A stretch of DNA of 64,000 nucleotides from Dehalogenimonas sp. W (GTDB lineage: Bacteria; Chloroflexota; Dehalococcoidia; Dehalococcoidales; Dehalococcoidaceae): positions 682,001 to 746,000 of the forward strand of contig NZ_CP146612.1 of assembly GCF_037094495.1 (NCBI RefSeq). The letters are read 5' to 3'. Within the stretch, counting starts at the first letter, position 1. Each line of letters starts with the position of its first letter. This document shows positions 25,738 to 35,285 of this stretch, in pieces. Made by a program: the position numbers and the translations under genes. The notes beneath the pieces were generated by a model, which had not been told where the DNA came from, ran no database searches, and saw only the letters and a list, made by a program, of their open reading frames with translations.

Positions 25738-25766
25738 AAAAAACGGAGGCCGGGAGGCCTCCGTTT
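25738..25766 (-). terminator. Terminator of the phoB-phoR-ltaE transcript
   Basis: A perfect 11-bp stem pairs 25741-25751 with 25756-25766 around GGGA and is followed on the minus strand by TTTTTT. It lies 28 bp after the stop of the gene at 25795 and just before the Pho box of mgsA, cleanly separating the two operons. Confidence 0.92.
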
Positions 25767-25794
25767 GCGGGACATGGCAATATTTTTGAGTGTT

Positions 25795-26418
25795 CTAACT
25801 GCCGGGCGTCTGCCCTCGTTTTTTCAGAAACTCTCTGGCCGCCTTTCGCGCCCGGGGGCTGGGAGCTTCGGCGTAAACTTTGGCAAATTCAATAACCGCC
25901 CCCTGGTCTTCAATAAGTTCAAAACAGCGATCCAGCGCCTCCAGGGCGCAGGCGGCGATAAGCGCCTTCCGGCTGGGGGTATGATGGGTCTGTTCAATGT
26001 TAAGGAGGTAGCCGATGATGCGCCGGCCGCATGAAGGTTTGGCCTTTAACACCCGCCCGGACTGCATGGCGACGTGTTTAGGGATGATCAGGCTGTTATC
26101 ATCCAGTAAGCCAAAATACTTGTCCAGCAATGGTTCAAACAGGGTATCGCCCTTGGCGGCGGCCATACCGGCCAGCAAAGCCACGGCGATATATTTATCA
26201 TCAATACTGCGGCTGTCCAGCATCGCCGCCGTATCCGCCCAGTAATGCACGTGCATCCGCTCCGGATAGGCTTCGGCCAGCGTCTGCAACGCCAGAAAGC
26301 ACCGCTGGCGCTCAGCCAGGTCTTTCGCCTTCAGGCCCTGCCATAATTCCTTCAGCGTAGCGTCTGAGGTCACTGCCTCGCGCGCCAGGCTGATCACTTC
26401 CAGTTCGGTCGGTTTCAT
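25795..26418 (-). CDS. HEAT-repeat-like helical protein, unknown function
   Basis: A 207-residue all-helical protein starting MKPTELEVISLAREA. Successive helix pairs (for example LAERQRCFLALQTLAEAYPE and IDDKYIAVALLAGMAAA) and a C-terminal ARKAAREFLKKRG resemble HEAT or armadillo repeats. The start at 26418 overlaps the ltaE stop by one base (TGATG), showing coupling; a longer reading frame upstream runs inside ltaE and is rejected. No catalytic motif was seen. Confidence 0.75.
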   Translation of the reverse strand: MKPTELEVISLAREAVTSDATLKELWQGLKAKDLAERQRCFLALQTLAEAYPERMHVHYWADTAAMLDSRSIDDKYIAVALLAGMAAAKGDTLFEPLLDKYFGLLDDNSLIIPKHVAMQSGRVLKAKPSCGRRIIGYLLNIEQTHHTPSRKALIAACALEALDRCFELIEDQGAVIEFAKVYAEAPSPRARKAAREFLKKRGQTPGS

Positions 26419-27446
26419 CAGCGGTTTTCCACCACTTTCTTTAGCCGCTCCACGGCCTCGGTTATATCGGCTGCCGTCACCATCCGGTGAGTCACGGCGC
26501 GTACCTGGCTGGGGCCGATGGTGATTAGCCGGACCCCCGCTGCCGCGGCGCGGTTCACCAGCTCTTCGGCATCGCCCCGCGGGGTGAACATCACAATATT
26601 GGTCTGCGGCGTTTCCACCGTCCATCCGGGTATTGTGGCCAGTCCTTCGGCTAGTTGCCGGGCGTGGTCATGGTCGTCGGCCAGCCGTTCGGTCATGGTT
26701 TCCAGGGCGTTGATGCCCGCTGCGGCGATAATCCCCGCCTGGCGCATGCCGCCGCCGGCCATCTTCCGCAGCTTTCGGGCGCGGCTGATAAACTCACTGC
26801 TGCCGCACAGCAACGACCCCACCGGTGCCGACAAACCTTTGGACAGGCACAGGCAGACTGAATCCACCGGCGCGCATAATTCACGCACCGGCACTTTGAG
26901 CGCCGCCGCTGCATTGAAGATACGCGCCCCGTCCAGATGCACCTTCAGCCCGTGCCGCCCCGCCGTTTCGGCCGCCGCCGCGGTATATGCCGCGCTGACC
27001 GCCGCCCCGCCGCAGAAATTATGGGTGTTTTCCAAACACAGCAATGTTGAAACCGGATAGTGGATATTCTTGCCGCGCACTGCCTGTTCCACCAGTTCCA
27101 GGTTGAGGGTGCCGTCGGCGTTATTAGGTATCGTCCTTAAGGATACCCCGCCGAAAGCCGCCGCCCCGCCGCCTTCATTGAGAAAAATATGACTGCGGTC
27201 GCCTAAAATTATCTCATCGCCGTGGCGGGTCTGGGCGAGCACTGCCAGCAGATTGCTCATGGTGCCGGACGGCGTATACAGCCCGGCTTCCTTGCCGGTC
27301 ATTGCCGCTGACAGCTCTTCCAGTCGGTTGACAGTCGGGTCTTCGCCGAAAACATCGTCGCCCACCTCGGCTTCAAACATGGCTTGGCGCATGTCCGTCG
27401 TCGGGTGGGTGATGGTATCGCTTCTCAGGTCAATTATGTTCATCAA
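26418..27446 (-). CDS. ltaE: Low-specificity L-threonine aldolase
   Basis: A PLP enzyme that cleaves threonine or allo-threonine to glycine and acetaldehyde. The 342 residues begin MMNIIDLRSDTITHPT. They contain the GDDVFGEDPTVNRLEE motif, the PLP-region segments LHLDGARIFNAA and CLSKGLSAPVGSLLCG (Lys Schiff base), and an ARKLRKMAGGGMRQAG loop. It lies 11 bp after phoR on the same strand and overlaps the helical-repeat gene, so it probably sits in the phoBR transcript. Supplying glycine from threonine is the likely role. Confidence 0.94.
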   Translation of the reverse strand: MMNIIDLRSDTITHPTTDMRQAMFEAEVGDDVFGEDPTVNRLEELSAAMTGKEAGLYTPSGTMSNLLAVLAQTRHGDEIILGDRSHIFLNEGGGAAAFGGVSLRTIPNNADGTLNLELVEQAVRGKNIHYPVSTLLCLENTHNFCGGAAVSAAYTAAAAETAGRHGLKVHLDGARIFNAAAALKVPVRELCAPVDSVCLCLSKGLSAPVGSLLCGSSEFISRARKLRKMAGGGMRQAGIIAAAGINALETMTERLADDHDHARQLAEGLATIPGWTVETPQTNIVMFTPRGDAEELVNRAAAAGVRLITIGPSQVRAVTHRMVTAADITEAVERLKKVVENR

Positions 27447-27457
27447 GATACTCTCGT

Positions 27458-28786
27458 TTACGGCAGGTGGAACGATATGGTCGTCCCCTGGCCCGGCACG
27501 CTTGCAGCCTTGATCTCACCGCCGTGCGCCTGGACGATATGCTTGGCAATGGCCAGTCCCAAGCCGGTGCCCCCGCTGCTGCGGGCCCGATCCGCCTTGT
27601 AAAATCGCTCAAAAATCCGCGGCAGGTCATCGCCGGAAATACCGGCGCCGGTATCGTTGACGCTGATTTCAATCCCCTTATCCGCCGGTACCGCCCTCAG
27701 GGTGATTTTACCGCCCGGCGGGGTGAACTTGATGGCGTTATGGGTCAGGTTCATCAGTACCTGTTCAATCCGTCCGGCGTCAGCCTTGACCGGCGACAGG
27801 CCCTCCGCGGTTTGCACTTCCAGCGTCAGCTCCCCCCTGTCAGCCTGGGGCCGCAGCCGGCAGGCAACGGCCTCCATCAGCGCGCCGGCATCCATGGTCT
27901 GCTTGTCCAGCGGTGCCGCCCCGCTTTCAATGCGGGAAAGTTCACCCAGTTCATCCACCAGCTGGCCCATTTTATCGGCTTCTACGCTGATACGGGTCAG
28001 GAAGTCATCCGCCACTGTCGGGTCGCTCATCGCCCCGTCTTTAAGCGTTTCCGCCAGCAGTTTCAACGAAGCGATGGGGGTGCGCAGTTCGTGAGAGATA
28101 TTAGCCACAAAGTCCCGCCGCACCGTTTCCAGCCGCTTGAGATTGGTCAGGTCCCGCACCACAATCACCGCGCCGCTCTCATTCAGAACAGGGGTCACCG
28201 TAACGCTGTATTGCCGGCGTCCGGGGCGGGACTCAATCTCGCCTTCCTGCCGCCGCGCGGTCGCGGTGCATTTTTTCAGCATTTCTTCCATTTCATGGTT
28301 GCGTACTACGCTCATGAATGTCTGTCCTTGAGCCTTCCGGTCAAGGTGGAACATTTTAACCGCGGCATCGTTGAATTGAGTGATTTCGGTATTCTTGTCC
28401 ACCATGAAGATGGCGTCATTGACGTGAGCCAGCACCAGATCCATGCGGTTGCGTTCCGCCGTCAGGGATTTCAATCGGTCGCCCACCTTGCGCGCCATTT
28501 CATTAAAGGCGTGTTTAACATCGGTCAGCTCGCCGATAGTCACCAGCCGGACCTTGTCCGGCGGTTCGCCACCGCCCAGCCGCTTCAGCGCCAGTTCAAT
28601 CTCGGCTTCATCATCGGTAGTGGAAGGCACCAGCAGATAGATGGTCACCGCCACCGCCACACTGGCGGCCAGACCGGCAATCAGCAGGGTCGTGGAAAAA
28701 CCCCACACCAGACCCACCACCACCATCGCCACCGCGATGGTGATAATCGCCGTCATGATCAAGCGCCGCAGCAATTGTTCGGTCAT
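27458..28786 (-). CDS. phoR: PhoR-type sensor histidine kinase
   Basis: A membrane kinase of 442 residues. There are two N-terminal helices (about 8-30 and 33-53) with almost no periplasmic loop. A HAMP-like stretch and a PAS domain (LAHVNDAIFMVDKNTEITQFN) follow, then the H-box ANISHELRTPIASLK and the ATPase domain with NLTHNAIKFTPPGGK, DTGAGI and GTGLGLAIAK. Lack of a sensory loop is typical of PhoR, which is controlled through PhoU and Pst. ATG 28786 follows a GAGGA site and overlaps the region of the phoB stop. Confidence 0.9.
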   Translation of the reverse strand: MTEQLLRRLIMTAIITIAVAMVVVGLVWGFSTTLLIAGLAASVAVAVTIYLLVPSTTDDEAEIELALKRLGGGEPPDKVRLVTIGELTDVKHAFNEMARKVGDRLKSLTAERNRMDLVLAHVNDAIFMVDKNTEITQFNDAAVKMFHLDRKAQGQTFMSVVRNHEMEEMLKKCTATARRQEGEIESRPGRRQYSVTVTPVLNESGAVIVVRDLTNLKRLETVRRDFVANISHELRTPIASLKLLAETLKDGAMSDPTVADDFLTRISVEADKMGQLVDELGELSRIESGAAPLDKQTMDAGALMEAVACRLRPQADRGELTLEVQTAEGLSPVKADAGRIEQVLMNLTHNAIKFTPPGGKITLRAVPADKGIEISVNDTGAGISGDDLPRIFERFYKADRARSSGGTGLGLAIAKHIVQAHGGEIKAASVPGQGTTISFHLP

Positions 28787-28787
28787 G

Positions 28788-29480
28788 TCATTCCTCAAAT
28801 TTATAGCCGACGCCCCGCACCGTCACCAGGTGAACCGGTTGCGATGGATCGGCTTCTATTTTTTGCCGCAGCCAGCGGATATGGACGTCTACCGTCCGGT
28901 CTTCGCCCGGGTAATCGTAACCCCAGACCCGGTCCAGCAGGGCGTCGCGGGAGAATACCCGCCCGCGGTTATTCATTAAAAAGTGCAGCAGCTCAAATTC
29001 CCGCGGTGTCAGCTCCATGGCCTGTCCGCTCACCGTCAGCCGGTGCCGCACTGTGTCCAGTTCCAATCTGCCCAGCCGCAGTATGTCGCCGCTGCCGCCC
29101 GCTGCCGCGCCGCCGGTCAGTTCAATCCGCCGCAGCATGGCTTTGACCCGCGCCAGCAGTTCGCGCATGGAAAAGGGTTTGGTCAGATAGTCGTCAGCAC
29201 CCAGTTCCAGCCCCAGCACCTTGTCAATTTCCTCGCTGCGGGCCGTCAGCAGCAGTACCGGCGCCGTGGTTTCAGCCCGCAGGGTGCGGGTGAGTTCAAA
29301 ACCGTCCATTCCCGGCATCATCACGTCGGTGATAATGATATCTGGCTTTTCCCGGCGAATGACCTCAAGACCGCTGCTGCCGTCAGCGGCGGTTACCACT
29401 GTAAAGCCTTCCCGGCTGAGGTTGTACTTCAGCAGGTCGGCCAGGGTGCGGTCGTCTTCAACAACGGCTATTTTAGCCAT
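28788..29480 (-). CDS. phoB: PhoB-type OmpR-family response regulator
   Basis: A 230-residue two-domain regulator. The receiver has the acidic pair VVEDD, phospho-acceptor Asp in IIITDVMMPGMDG, Thr in LLLTARSEE and Lys in YLTKPFS. The C-terminal OmpR winged helix has LTPREFELLHFLM and VDVHIRWLRQKIE. With phoR directly downstream and the pst operon 3 kb away carrying a Pho box, it is the obvious regulator of that operon. A TATACT -10 at 29494-29489 lies only eight bases before the ATG, so the message is nearly leaderless. Confidence 0.9.
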   Translation of the reverse strand: MAKIAVVEDDRTLADLLKYNLSREGFTVVTAADGSSGLEVIRREKPDIIITDVMMPGMDGFELTRTLRAETTAPVLLLTARSEEIDKVLGLELGADDYLTKPFSMRELLARVKAMLRRIELTGGAAAGGSGDILRLGRLELDTVRHRLTVSGQAMELTPREFELLHFLMNNRGRVFSRDALLDRVWGYDYPGEDRTVDVHIRWLRQKIEADPSQPVHLVTVRGVGYKFEE

Positions 29481-29545
29481 GCCGCTTCAGTATAGAGCTT
29501 GCGGGTCAGGGAGGCAACCGGCGCTATCCCAATGGTGTAAGGCGT

Positions 29546-30166
29546 TCAAACGGTTTTGGCCGTCTGGTATTTCAAACGCGACAATGTGTCACAATATTCC
29601 CGAAAATCACTTTCGCTAAAAAAAGCCCGCCGCGGGATGATTAACGGGGACGTATCCGGCGCGTCCAGCCACAATCCGCGCCCGAACACCCCGAATAATT
29701 TGGCGTCCCCGCTTCGCCGTACGGCCAAATATAGATAAGAATCATCCGCGCCGACATAATCAATGTCCCGCCAGAAGACGCTCCGGTGTTTCCCCTCGGC
29801 TTCATCAACAAGGCCTTCCGGGGAAAGGCTCAGGTTATGGCTGCCCAGATTTGGTCCGGGATGATTGTTCAGTGCGCGCTCAATATCCGCAATCCAGCGG
29901 CCTAACAGCCACCGCATGAAGAAGCCCGCACCGAATGCCAGCAAGGCAATGTACACCATCCCCCAGGCGCCGCCTGTATTGCCGTTCACATAAAAAATCA
30001 GGGCGACTACCAGACATATCGTACCGACTAGCATTGGCCCGTGCCTGGCTCCGAAGAATATTCGGCGGATCAGCGGGTGTCTCCTGGTGACATGAGAGGT
30101 GTAAGCCATGATATCGTCAGGATAGGACTCGTAGCTGATTTGTTTTGAGTTTAACGCTTCAGACAT
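29546..30166 (-). CDS. YcxB-like membrane protein, unknown function
   Basis: A 206-residue protein starting MSEALNSKQISYES at ATG 30166, behind a GGAGGAG ribosome site. There are two membrane helices (about 43-63 and 68-90), followed by a soluble domain with LSPEGLVDEAEGKHRSVFWRD and LIIPRRAFFSESDFREYC. This pattern of a helix pair plus a beta-rich domain ending in IPRRAF and a helix matches YcxB-like proteins. Its cellular role is unknown. Confidence 0.75.
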   Translation of the reverse strand: MSEALNSKQISYESYPDDIMAYTSHVTRRHPLIRRIFFGARHGPMLVGTICLVVALIFYVNGNTGGAWGMVYIALLAFGAGFFMRWLLGRWIADIERALNNHPGPNLGSHNLSLSPEGLVDEAEGKHRSVFWRDIDYVGADDSYLYLAVRRSGDAKLFGVFGRGLWLDAPDTSPLIIPRRAFFSESDFREYCDTLSRLKYQTAKTV

Positions 30167-30308
30167 GAATGCTCCTCCATCCCTGACTCTTTGTATTGTA
30201 CCAGACTCCGTCAAATCCGGTCGGGAAATCGTCCGAATTCAGTTCCCATTTCCATTGCCGTCCGCTTGATTTGCCTCAAAGAGGCTAACCCTTTATCATT
30301 AAGAGGTT

Positions 30309-30881
30309 ATGTACCAACAATATGGCCGCCCCGTCTGGCAGAATCCGCTGTTTGTTCTGATCGGTATTAATGTCCTGATTTTCCTGCTGACTCAGGGGAT
30401 GCCGTCACTGGTGGTTCAGCTCGGCATCATGCCGGCCGCTTTTACCAGCGAACCCTGGACGGCAGTTACCAGTATGTTTGTCCATGGCGGTCTGACCCAT
30501 GTGCTGTTCAATATGCTGGCGCTTTATTTCTTCGGCAGCTACCTGACCCAGACCATCGGAGAGCGGGCCATGCTGGGCATCTATTTTATCGGCGGCATCG
30601 TCGGCAGTCTGTTTTTCTGGCTGCTCGGCCCGGCTAATGCGGTGGCCGTCGGCGCTTCCGGCGCTATCTTTGCCCTCGGTGGCGCGCTGGCCGTCCTGCG
30701 CCCCATGACCCGGGTCATCATTTTTCCCATCCCCCTCCCCATGCCGCTGTGGATTGCCGTCATCGGCGGCGGTCTGCTCATTTCCCTCATGCCGGGCGTT
30801 GCCTGGGAAGCCCACCTGGGCGGCCTGCTGACCGGCATCATCGCTGCCACGCTTCTCAGCCGCGGCCGTCTGCGCCTTTAA
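30309..30881 (+). CDS. Rhomboid-family intramembrane serine protease
   Basis: A six-helix membrane protease of 190 residues. The motif MFVHGGLTHVLFNMLALYFFG carries the conserved Asn. GASGAIFALGGA contains the nucleophile Ser (GxSG), and AHLGGLLTG provides the catalytic His. ATG 30309 follows an AAGAGG ribosome site. Length and motif order match the minimal bacterial rhomboid core. Natural substrates are not predictable. Confidence 0.92.
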   Translation: MYQQYGRPVWQNPLFVLIGINVLIFLLTQGMPSLVVQLGIMPAAFTSEPWTAVTSMFVHGGLTHVLFNMLALYFFGSYLTQTIGERAMLGIYFIGGIVGSLFFWLLGPANAVAVGASGAIFALGGALAVLRPMTRVIIFPIPLPMPLWIAVIGGGLLISLMPGVAWEAHLGGLLTGIIAATLLSRGRLRL

Positions 30882-31011
30882 CCTTTTCGCCGCTGTTTTG
30901 ACAGGGGTGAAGTTGTCTCTTTTTACTAACTAATTATTGCCTCATCTGGACAAAAGTCGCGGAATTTCGTCGTTTGCCTCTGAATAACCAGCTATTAGTC
31001 ATAGTACCCGG

Positions 31012-31039
31012 TTGACATTTGTCTACATCCGAGTAAACT
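31012..31039 (+). promoter_or_regulatory. Promoter of the single-domain receiver gene
   Basis: TTGACA (31012-31017) and TAAACT (31034-31039) with a 16-bp spacer lie 33 bp before the TTG start at 31072. Confidence 0.6.
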
Positions 31040-31071
31040 AGAGTGGTCATTCATTCAAAAGGCTTAATAAT

Positions 31072-31473
31072 TTGTTAACCTCACCCGAAAACCGCATATT
31101 AGTCGCCGACGATGAGGCATCCATCTGTGAAATCTGTTTCCGGGTGCTGTCTGGTTTGGGGTTGGAAGTTGACTGTTGCCCCAACGGGCAGGAAGCCTGG
31201 GAAAAGATCACCCGGACTGATTATGCCATCATTCTTTTAGATATCCGCATGCCCATAGCCTCAGGCAAGGATGTATTCCAACATATCAAACAAGAACTCC
31301 CCGACCTGGTGGAACGGGTTATTCTGACTTCGGGCGACCTGATGAATAACGACACCAGTAATTTTGTCCAAAAAACCGGCCGGCCGTTCCTGCCCAAGCC
31401 CTTCACGCCGGACGAACTGACGGCGGTAGTGAAAGAACTCCATACCGCGCTCTATGCTGCTGAGATAGAGTGA
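31072..31473 (+). CDS. Single-domain response regulator (CheY-like)
   Basis: A 133-residue receiver with no output domain. The acidic pair is VADDEAS, the phospho-acceptor Asp is in IILLDIRMP, the switch Thr is in ILTSGD and the Lys is in FLPKPFTPDEL. The start is TTG 31072. No kinase is adjacent; it sits between the rhomboid gene and convergent ectC. It could be a phosphorelay intermediate or act by protein-protein contact. Confidence 0.88.
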   Translation: MLTSPENRILVADDEASICEICFRVLSGLGLEVDCCPNGQEAWEKITRTDYAIILLDIRMPIASGKDVFQHIKQELPDLVERVILTSGDLMNNDTSNFVQKTGRPFLPKPFTPDELTAVVKELHTALYAAEIE

Positions 31474-31502
31474 GTTTCCGGTAAATTATTCCGGCGCGGA
31501 GA

Positions 31503-31895
31503 CTATTCGTGCAGTTGGTAAGCCCCGTCCGCATCATGCACCTCGTCGCCCCGCAGCGGCGGCGTAAAGACGCATATCATCTTCATATCCACGGTGCCGC
31601 CGCGCAGTATATGGCGGTCATGTTTATCCAAAGCGTACAGCACCCCCGGTTCAATTTGGTGAACTTCGCCGGTGGCCAGGTCTTCAATGCTGCCGTTGCC
31701 GGCTACGCAGTACACTGCTTCCAGATGGTTTTTATACCAGATGGGCGTTTCACTGCCGGCATGGATGATGGTTTCATGGAATGAGAAGCCCATCCCATCG
31801 TCCCGCAGCAACAGCCGCCGGCTGACCCAGTTGCCGTTCGGCGCTTTGATTTCCCGTTCGTTGCCGGTACACTCTGCTATCGTTCTAATAATCAC
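31503..31895 (-). CDS. ectC: L-ectoine synthase
   Basis: Cyclises N-gamma-acetyl-diaminobutyrate to ectoine, a compatible solute. The 130-residue cupin begins [14 protein letters not shown] as is usual, with [16 protein letters not shown] and the iron/substrate region [21 protein letters not shown] is also conserved. The start overlaps the end of ectB by 11 bp. It is last in ectABC. Confidence 0.96.
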   Translation of the reverse strand: MIIRTIAECTGNEREIKAPNGNWVSRRLLLRDDGMGFSFHETIIHAGSETPIWYKNHLEAVYCVAGNGSIEDLATGEVHQIEPGVLYALDKHDRHILRGGTVDMKMICVFTPPLRGDEVHDADGAYQLHE

Positions 31896-33168
31896 TGCCG
31901 TTCCCCGTTATCAGGTTTTCCTTCTTTTCCAGTACCGCGCCGATAGCCTCGTCAATGATATCCAGGCCGGCCCGCAGCACCTCTTCTTCAATAATCAGCG
32001 GCGGCAACAATTTCAATACATCGTCATTCGCCCCGGCCAGTTCAATGATCAGCCCCCGCTCAAAGGCTTCTCTGGAGACTTCCGAGCAGAAGTTCTGAGC
32101 CGGGATCTTCAGCCCGTTAATCATGCCCTTGCCCCGCACCGTCGCTTCAATCTGGGGGTATTTGGCGGCAATTTCGCCGAGGCGCTCGCGGACTATCTTT
32201 TCCCGGTAAGCCACCGCCTCGGTCATATCCGTGCCCTGCCAGTAACTGAAGAGTTTGGTAGCGGCGACAAAGGCCAGATTATTGCCGCGGAAAGTGCCGG
32301 TGTGCTCGCCGGGTCGCCACTGGTCCAGTTCCGGCCGCAGCAGCACCATGGCCAGCGGCAGTCCGCCGCCGATGGACTTGGACAGGGTGATGATGTCCGG
32401 GCTGATGCCGGAGCTTTCAAAGCTGAAGAAGGTGCCGGTGCGCCCGTTGCCCACCTGGATGTCGTCCACGATGAGCAGGATGTCATAAGCCCGGCAGATC
32501 TGCTCCACCTCTCGCAACCATTCATCGCTGGCCACGTTGATACCGCCTTCGGCTTGCACCGTTTCCAGGATGATGGCTGCCGGCAGGTCCACGCCGGAGG
32601 AGTAGTCGTCCAGAAATTTCCGCAGGTATTCGGCGGTATTAACCTCCGGCCCCAGGTAGCCGTCAAAAGGCATGAAGGAAACGTTGGTGCGGTTGATGAA
32701 GGACTCGTCGCGGTAGAAGGCGTTGCCGGTCACCGCCACCGAACCCATCGTCAGACCGTGGAAGCCGTTGGTGAAGGAGATGACATTACTGCGCCGTTTG
32801 ACCATCCGCGCAATCTTAAGTGCCGTCTCCACCGCGTTGGTGCCGGTCGGTCCGGTGAACTGCACCTTATATTCCATGTGCCGCGGCTGCATGATCGTGG
32901 AATAGAAAGTTTCCAGAAAGTCGCGCTTGGCAGTGGTAGCCAGATCCAGACCGTGGATAACGCCGTTGCCCTTGATGTATTCAATGAGCGCCTCGCTGAC
33001 CATCGGGTTATTATGACCGTAGTTCAGCGTACCGGCGCCGGCGAAGAAATCTATGTATTCGTTGCCGTGGTCATCGGTGAGCTTAGCCCCCTCGGCGGTG
33101 GCGAAAATGGCCGGGAACGCACGGATATAACTCCTGACCTGGGATTCCATTTGTTCAAAAATTCTCAT
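31885..33168 (-). CDS. ectB: Diaminobutyrate-2-oxoglutarate transaminase
   Basis: A PLP aminotransferase forming L-2,4-diaminobutyrate from aspartate semialdehyde, the first step of ectoine synthesis. The 427 residues begin [19 protein letters not shown], typical of EctB. They include [47 protein letters not shown] and the Schiff-base region [12 protein letters not shown]. It follows ectA by three bases. Confidence 0.96.
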   Translation of the reverse strand: MRIFEQMESQVRSYIRAFPAIFATAEGAKLTDDHGNEYIDFFAGAGTLNYGHNNPMVSEALIEYIKGNGVIHGLDLATTAKRDFLETFYSTIMQPRHMEYKVQFTGPTGTNAVETALKIARMVKRRSNVISFTNGFHGLTMGSVAVTGNAFYRDESFINRTNVSFMPFDGYLGPEVNTAEYLRKFLDDYSSGVDLPAAIILETVQAEGGINVASDEWLREVEQICRAYDILLIVDDIQVGNGRTGTFFSFESSGISPDIITLSKSIGGGLPLAMVLLRPELDQWRPGEHTGTFRGNNLAFVAATKLFSYWQGTDMTEAVAYREKIVRERLGEIAAKYPQIEATVRGKGMINGLKIPAQNFCSEVSREAFERGLIIELAGANDDVLKLLPPLIIEEEVLRAGLDIIDEAIGAVLEKKENLITGNGSDY

Positions 33169-33171
33169 GTG

Positions 33172-33687
33172 TTACTCCTCGTTAATCATATTCAGGTTTT
33201 CCGGCAGCGGTCCGATTCTCAGCAGTATCTCCGCTTCGTGGCCGCTGCCCAGCAGGTCTTCACCAAACAGCACGCTTTCCCTGAGCGGTGCTCCCAGCCG
33301 TTCGGCCAGCCGGGTAAACAGTTTGCGCGATGCTTGATTTGACGGGTTGACTGAAAGCTCCAGAAACCGCGGCGGCCGGTGCCGATAAACCGCTCTCAGT
33401 AGTTTCTCCAGCAGTCCCCGGGCCACCCTGTGACCACGGCAGTCCGCATGGACCGCAATCTGCCAGGTGAACAGGGTATCCGGGGCGTCCGGCCGGAGAT
33501 AGGCGGATACAAAGCCGACTATCCTTCCGCTTTCGCTATCTTCAGCCACCACGCAGGTGTGGCGGAAATGATCGGCCAGCAGCAGGTAACAGTAGGGTGA
33601 ATTAAGGTCCAGCGGCGGACAGTCCCTGACCAGTTGGTAAATGGCGGGTCCGTCCTGGGTTTCGGGGTGACGATAAATAATATTCAT
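33172..33687 (-). CDS. ectA: Diaminobutyrate acetyltransferase
   Basis: A GNAT-fold enzyme acetylating diaminobutyrate, the second step to ectoine. From ATG 33687 the protein has 171 residues, with PAIYQLVRDCPPLDLNSPYCYLLL and the acetyl-CoA loop ADCRGHRVARGLLEKLL. An in-frame GTG at 33708 would add seven residues; neither start has a clear ribosome site, so the start is uncertain. It leads the ectABC operon. No dedicated aspartokinase gene (ask_ect) is attached. Confidence 0.93.
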   Translation of the reverse strand: MNIIYRHPETQDGPAIYQLVRDCPPLDLNSPYCYLLLADHFRHTCVVAEDSESGRIVGFVSAYLRPDAPDTLFTWQIAVHADCRGHRVARGLLEKLLRAVYRHRPPRFLELSVNPSNQASRKLFTRLAERLGAPLRESVLFGEDLLGSGHEAEILLRIGPLPENLNMINEE

Positions 33688-33929
33688 AATAGCAAAAGAA
33701 AAATACACGCTTTAGGCGGGGATTAGTGTTTGGTGAATTAAGCAGGTACACCGCTCCGGCGGCAGCCTGTCAAGGGCAACCGGAGAAAGGTCAGGGGAAG
33801 AAGCGGACGATAAGGAAATATTTCATTTTAGATTATTTCGCGGCATGCAGCGGCGGTGGCTGTGTTATTTGGGTGTTAAAGCCATCATAACCCATTGGGG
33901 TTATCATTTCAACCCCCCGGAGCGGATTT

Positions 33930-35285
33930 TCAGCTTCCAGAACCGTCCGGCAGGATTATCCGGAAGGTACTGCCCTCACCCGGCGCGCTCTCCACTTCCA
34001 TCCCCCCGCGGTATATCTGCGCCGTCCCCTGGACAATGGACAGCCCCAGCCCGGTGCCTTCCACCCGACGGTCAATGCGGTAGAATCTCTCCCCCAGGTG
34101 GGGCAGGTGTTCCGGGCTGATGCCGATGCCGGTGTCGGTTACTCTTATGATGATTTCGCCGTCCTGTTGTGCCAGCGTGAGGTTGACCTTGCCGCCCGGC
34201 GGCGTGTATTTCACCGCGTTGGACAGCAGATTGTCCAGGAGCCGGTCAAACTGTTCCGGCTCACCAAAGATACTGACCCCCGGTTTTATTTCGGCAGTCA
34301 GTTCAATATCTTCGTTAGCGGCAGGGGCCTGCCACCTGTTCACGGCCTCTTCCGCCAGTTTAGAAAGCTCCAATTCAGCACTTTTCGCTGGCCTGGGCCC
34401 GGCGTCCAGTCCCGCCAGTGTCATCAGGTCATCCACTATCGCCTGCATTTTGTCGGTCCGTCCGATAATGTTTTCCAATGATTGGCGATACTCCTCCGGC
34501 GTCCTCTCTTTCATCAAAGCTACCTCGGCGGATGATCTGATGCCGGTCAGCGGCGCTGTCAGATCGTGTGAGGCGTCGGCGGTGAAGCGGTGCTGCCGCT
34601 GGATAAAGCCGTGGATACGGTCAAAGAGTGCGTTGAGTGTACCGGAAAGCCGGCCCAGTTCGTCTCTATGCTTTACCGGTATCCGTTCTTCCAGCTTCGC
34701 CGGGTCAATCTTCTCGGCAGTATCAGTGATCACCCGTACCTGTCTTAAAGAACTATTGGCCAGTACCCAACCGGCAATTGCAGCGATAATCAGGGCGCCG
34801 GGTAAGGTCATGAATAAAATGTTTCTATAGGTCTTGAGGGCCGCTTGAATATATGCCGTGTCGCGGGCCACCACTACCAGTTTATCTGATCCGGGCGTCA
34901 GGCTTATGAGATACAAACGTGACTGTCCGTCAACGGAATTCATTGAATGGGAATTGATACCCGTTTGCCAGTCTGTGATTCCGCGGAGCGTTTCCTGAAT
35001 GACGGTGTTTGAAGGGCTGTCCCCGATTAACGATTTGGAATTCAGGTCATAAACAAAGAAGGAACTGACTGACTTATCTTCCAGTTCGGCTAACGCCTGA
35101 GGGTATTCGTCACTGGGTATAGTTGAGAGCGTGTTCAGTGCTTCTATGATATCTTCAGCAAGCGAGTTATTTAGATTGGACACCAGGCCGAAAGATAACA
35201 TCAGGGAAGATGCAATGGACATGATCACCAGCGTGGACAGCAGGACAACGGAGTAAAGTCCGGTTAGTTTGAGTTTGACACTCAC
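33930..35285 (-). CDS. Sensor histidine kinase of second OmpR-type system
   Basis: A membrane kinase of 451 residues. Helix 1 (about 5-32) is followed by an extracytoplasmic sensing domain of about 130 residues with no recognised fold and by helix 2 (about 165-190). HAMP, the H-box ASHDLTAPLTGIRSS and an ATPase domain (LLSNAVKYTPPGGK, DTGIGI, GTGLGLSIVQG) follow. The H-box has Asp-Leu-Thr-Ala where most kinases have Glu-Leu-Arg-Thr. The GTG start at 35285 overlaps the regulator stop (GTGA); a longer upstream frame inside the regulator gene is rejected. Confidence 0.9.
   Translation of the reverse strand: MSVKLKLTGLYSVVLLSTLVIMSIASSLMLSFGLVSNLNNSLAEDIIEALNTLSTIPSDEYPQALAELEDKSVSSFFVYDLNSKSLIGDSPSNTVIQETLRGITDWQTGINSHSMNSVDGQSRLYLISLTPGSDKLVVVARDTAYIQAALKTYRNILFMTLPGALIIAAIAGWVLANSSLRQVRVITDTAEKIDPAKLEERIPVKHRDELGRLSGTLNALFDRIHGFIQRQHRFTADASHDLTAPLTGIRSSAEVALMKERTPEEYRQSLENIIGRTDKMQAIVDDLMTLAGLDAGPRPAKSAELELSKLAEEAVNRWQAPAANEDIELTAEIKPGVSIFGEPEQFDRLLDNLLSNAVKYTPPGGKVNLTLAQQDGEIIIRVTDTGIGISPEHLPHLGERFYRIDRRVEGTGLGLSIVQGTAQIYRGGMEVESAPGEGSTFRIILPDGSGS

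Noticed and set aside
26418-26625. N-terminal extension of the helical-repeat protein
   Set aside because: It lies wholly inside ltaE and has Arg/Gly-rich nonsense composition; the TGATG overlap marks the real start at 26418.
27467-29146. 559-codon plus-strand ORF
   Set aside because: It runs antisense across phoR and phoB, both of which show full domain motifs; the translation is His/Gln/Arg-rich and without family features.
31672-33342. 556-codon plus-strand ORF opposite ectB and ectC
   Set aside because: Antisense shadow of well-defined ectoine genes, with no ribosome site.
33888-33905. ATAACCC/GGGTTAT hairpin downstream of the second histidine kinase
   Set aside because: Short stem without a T-run on either strand; not a convincing terminator.
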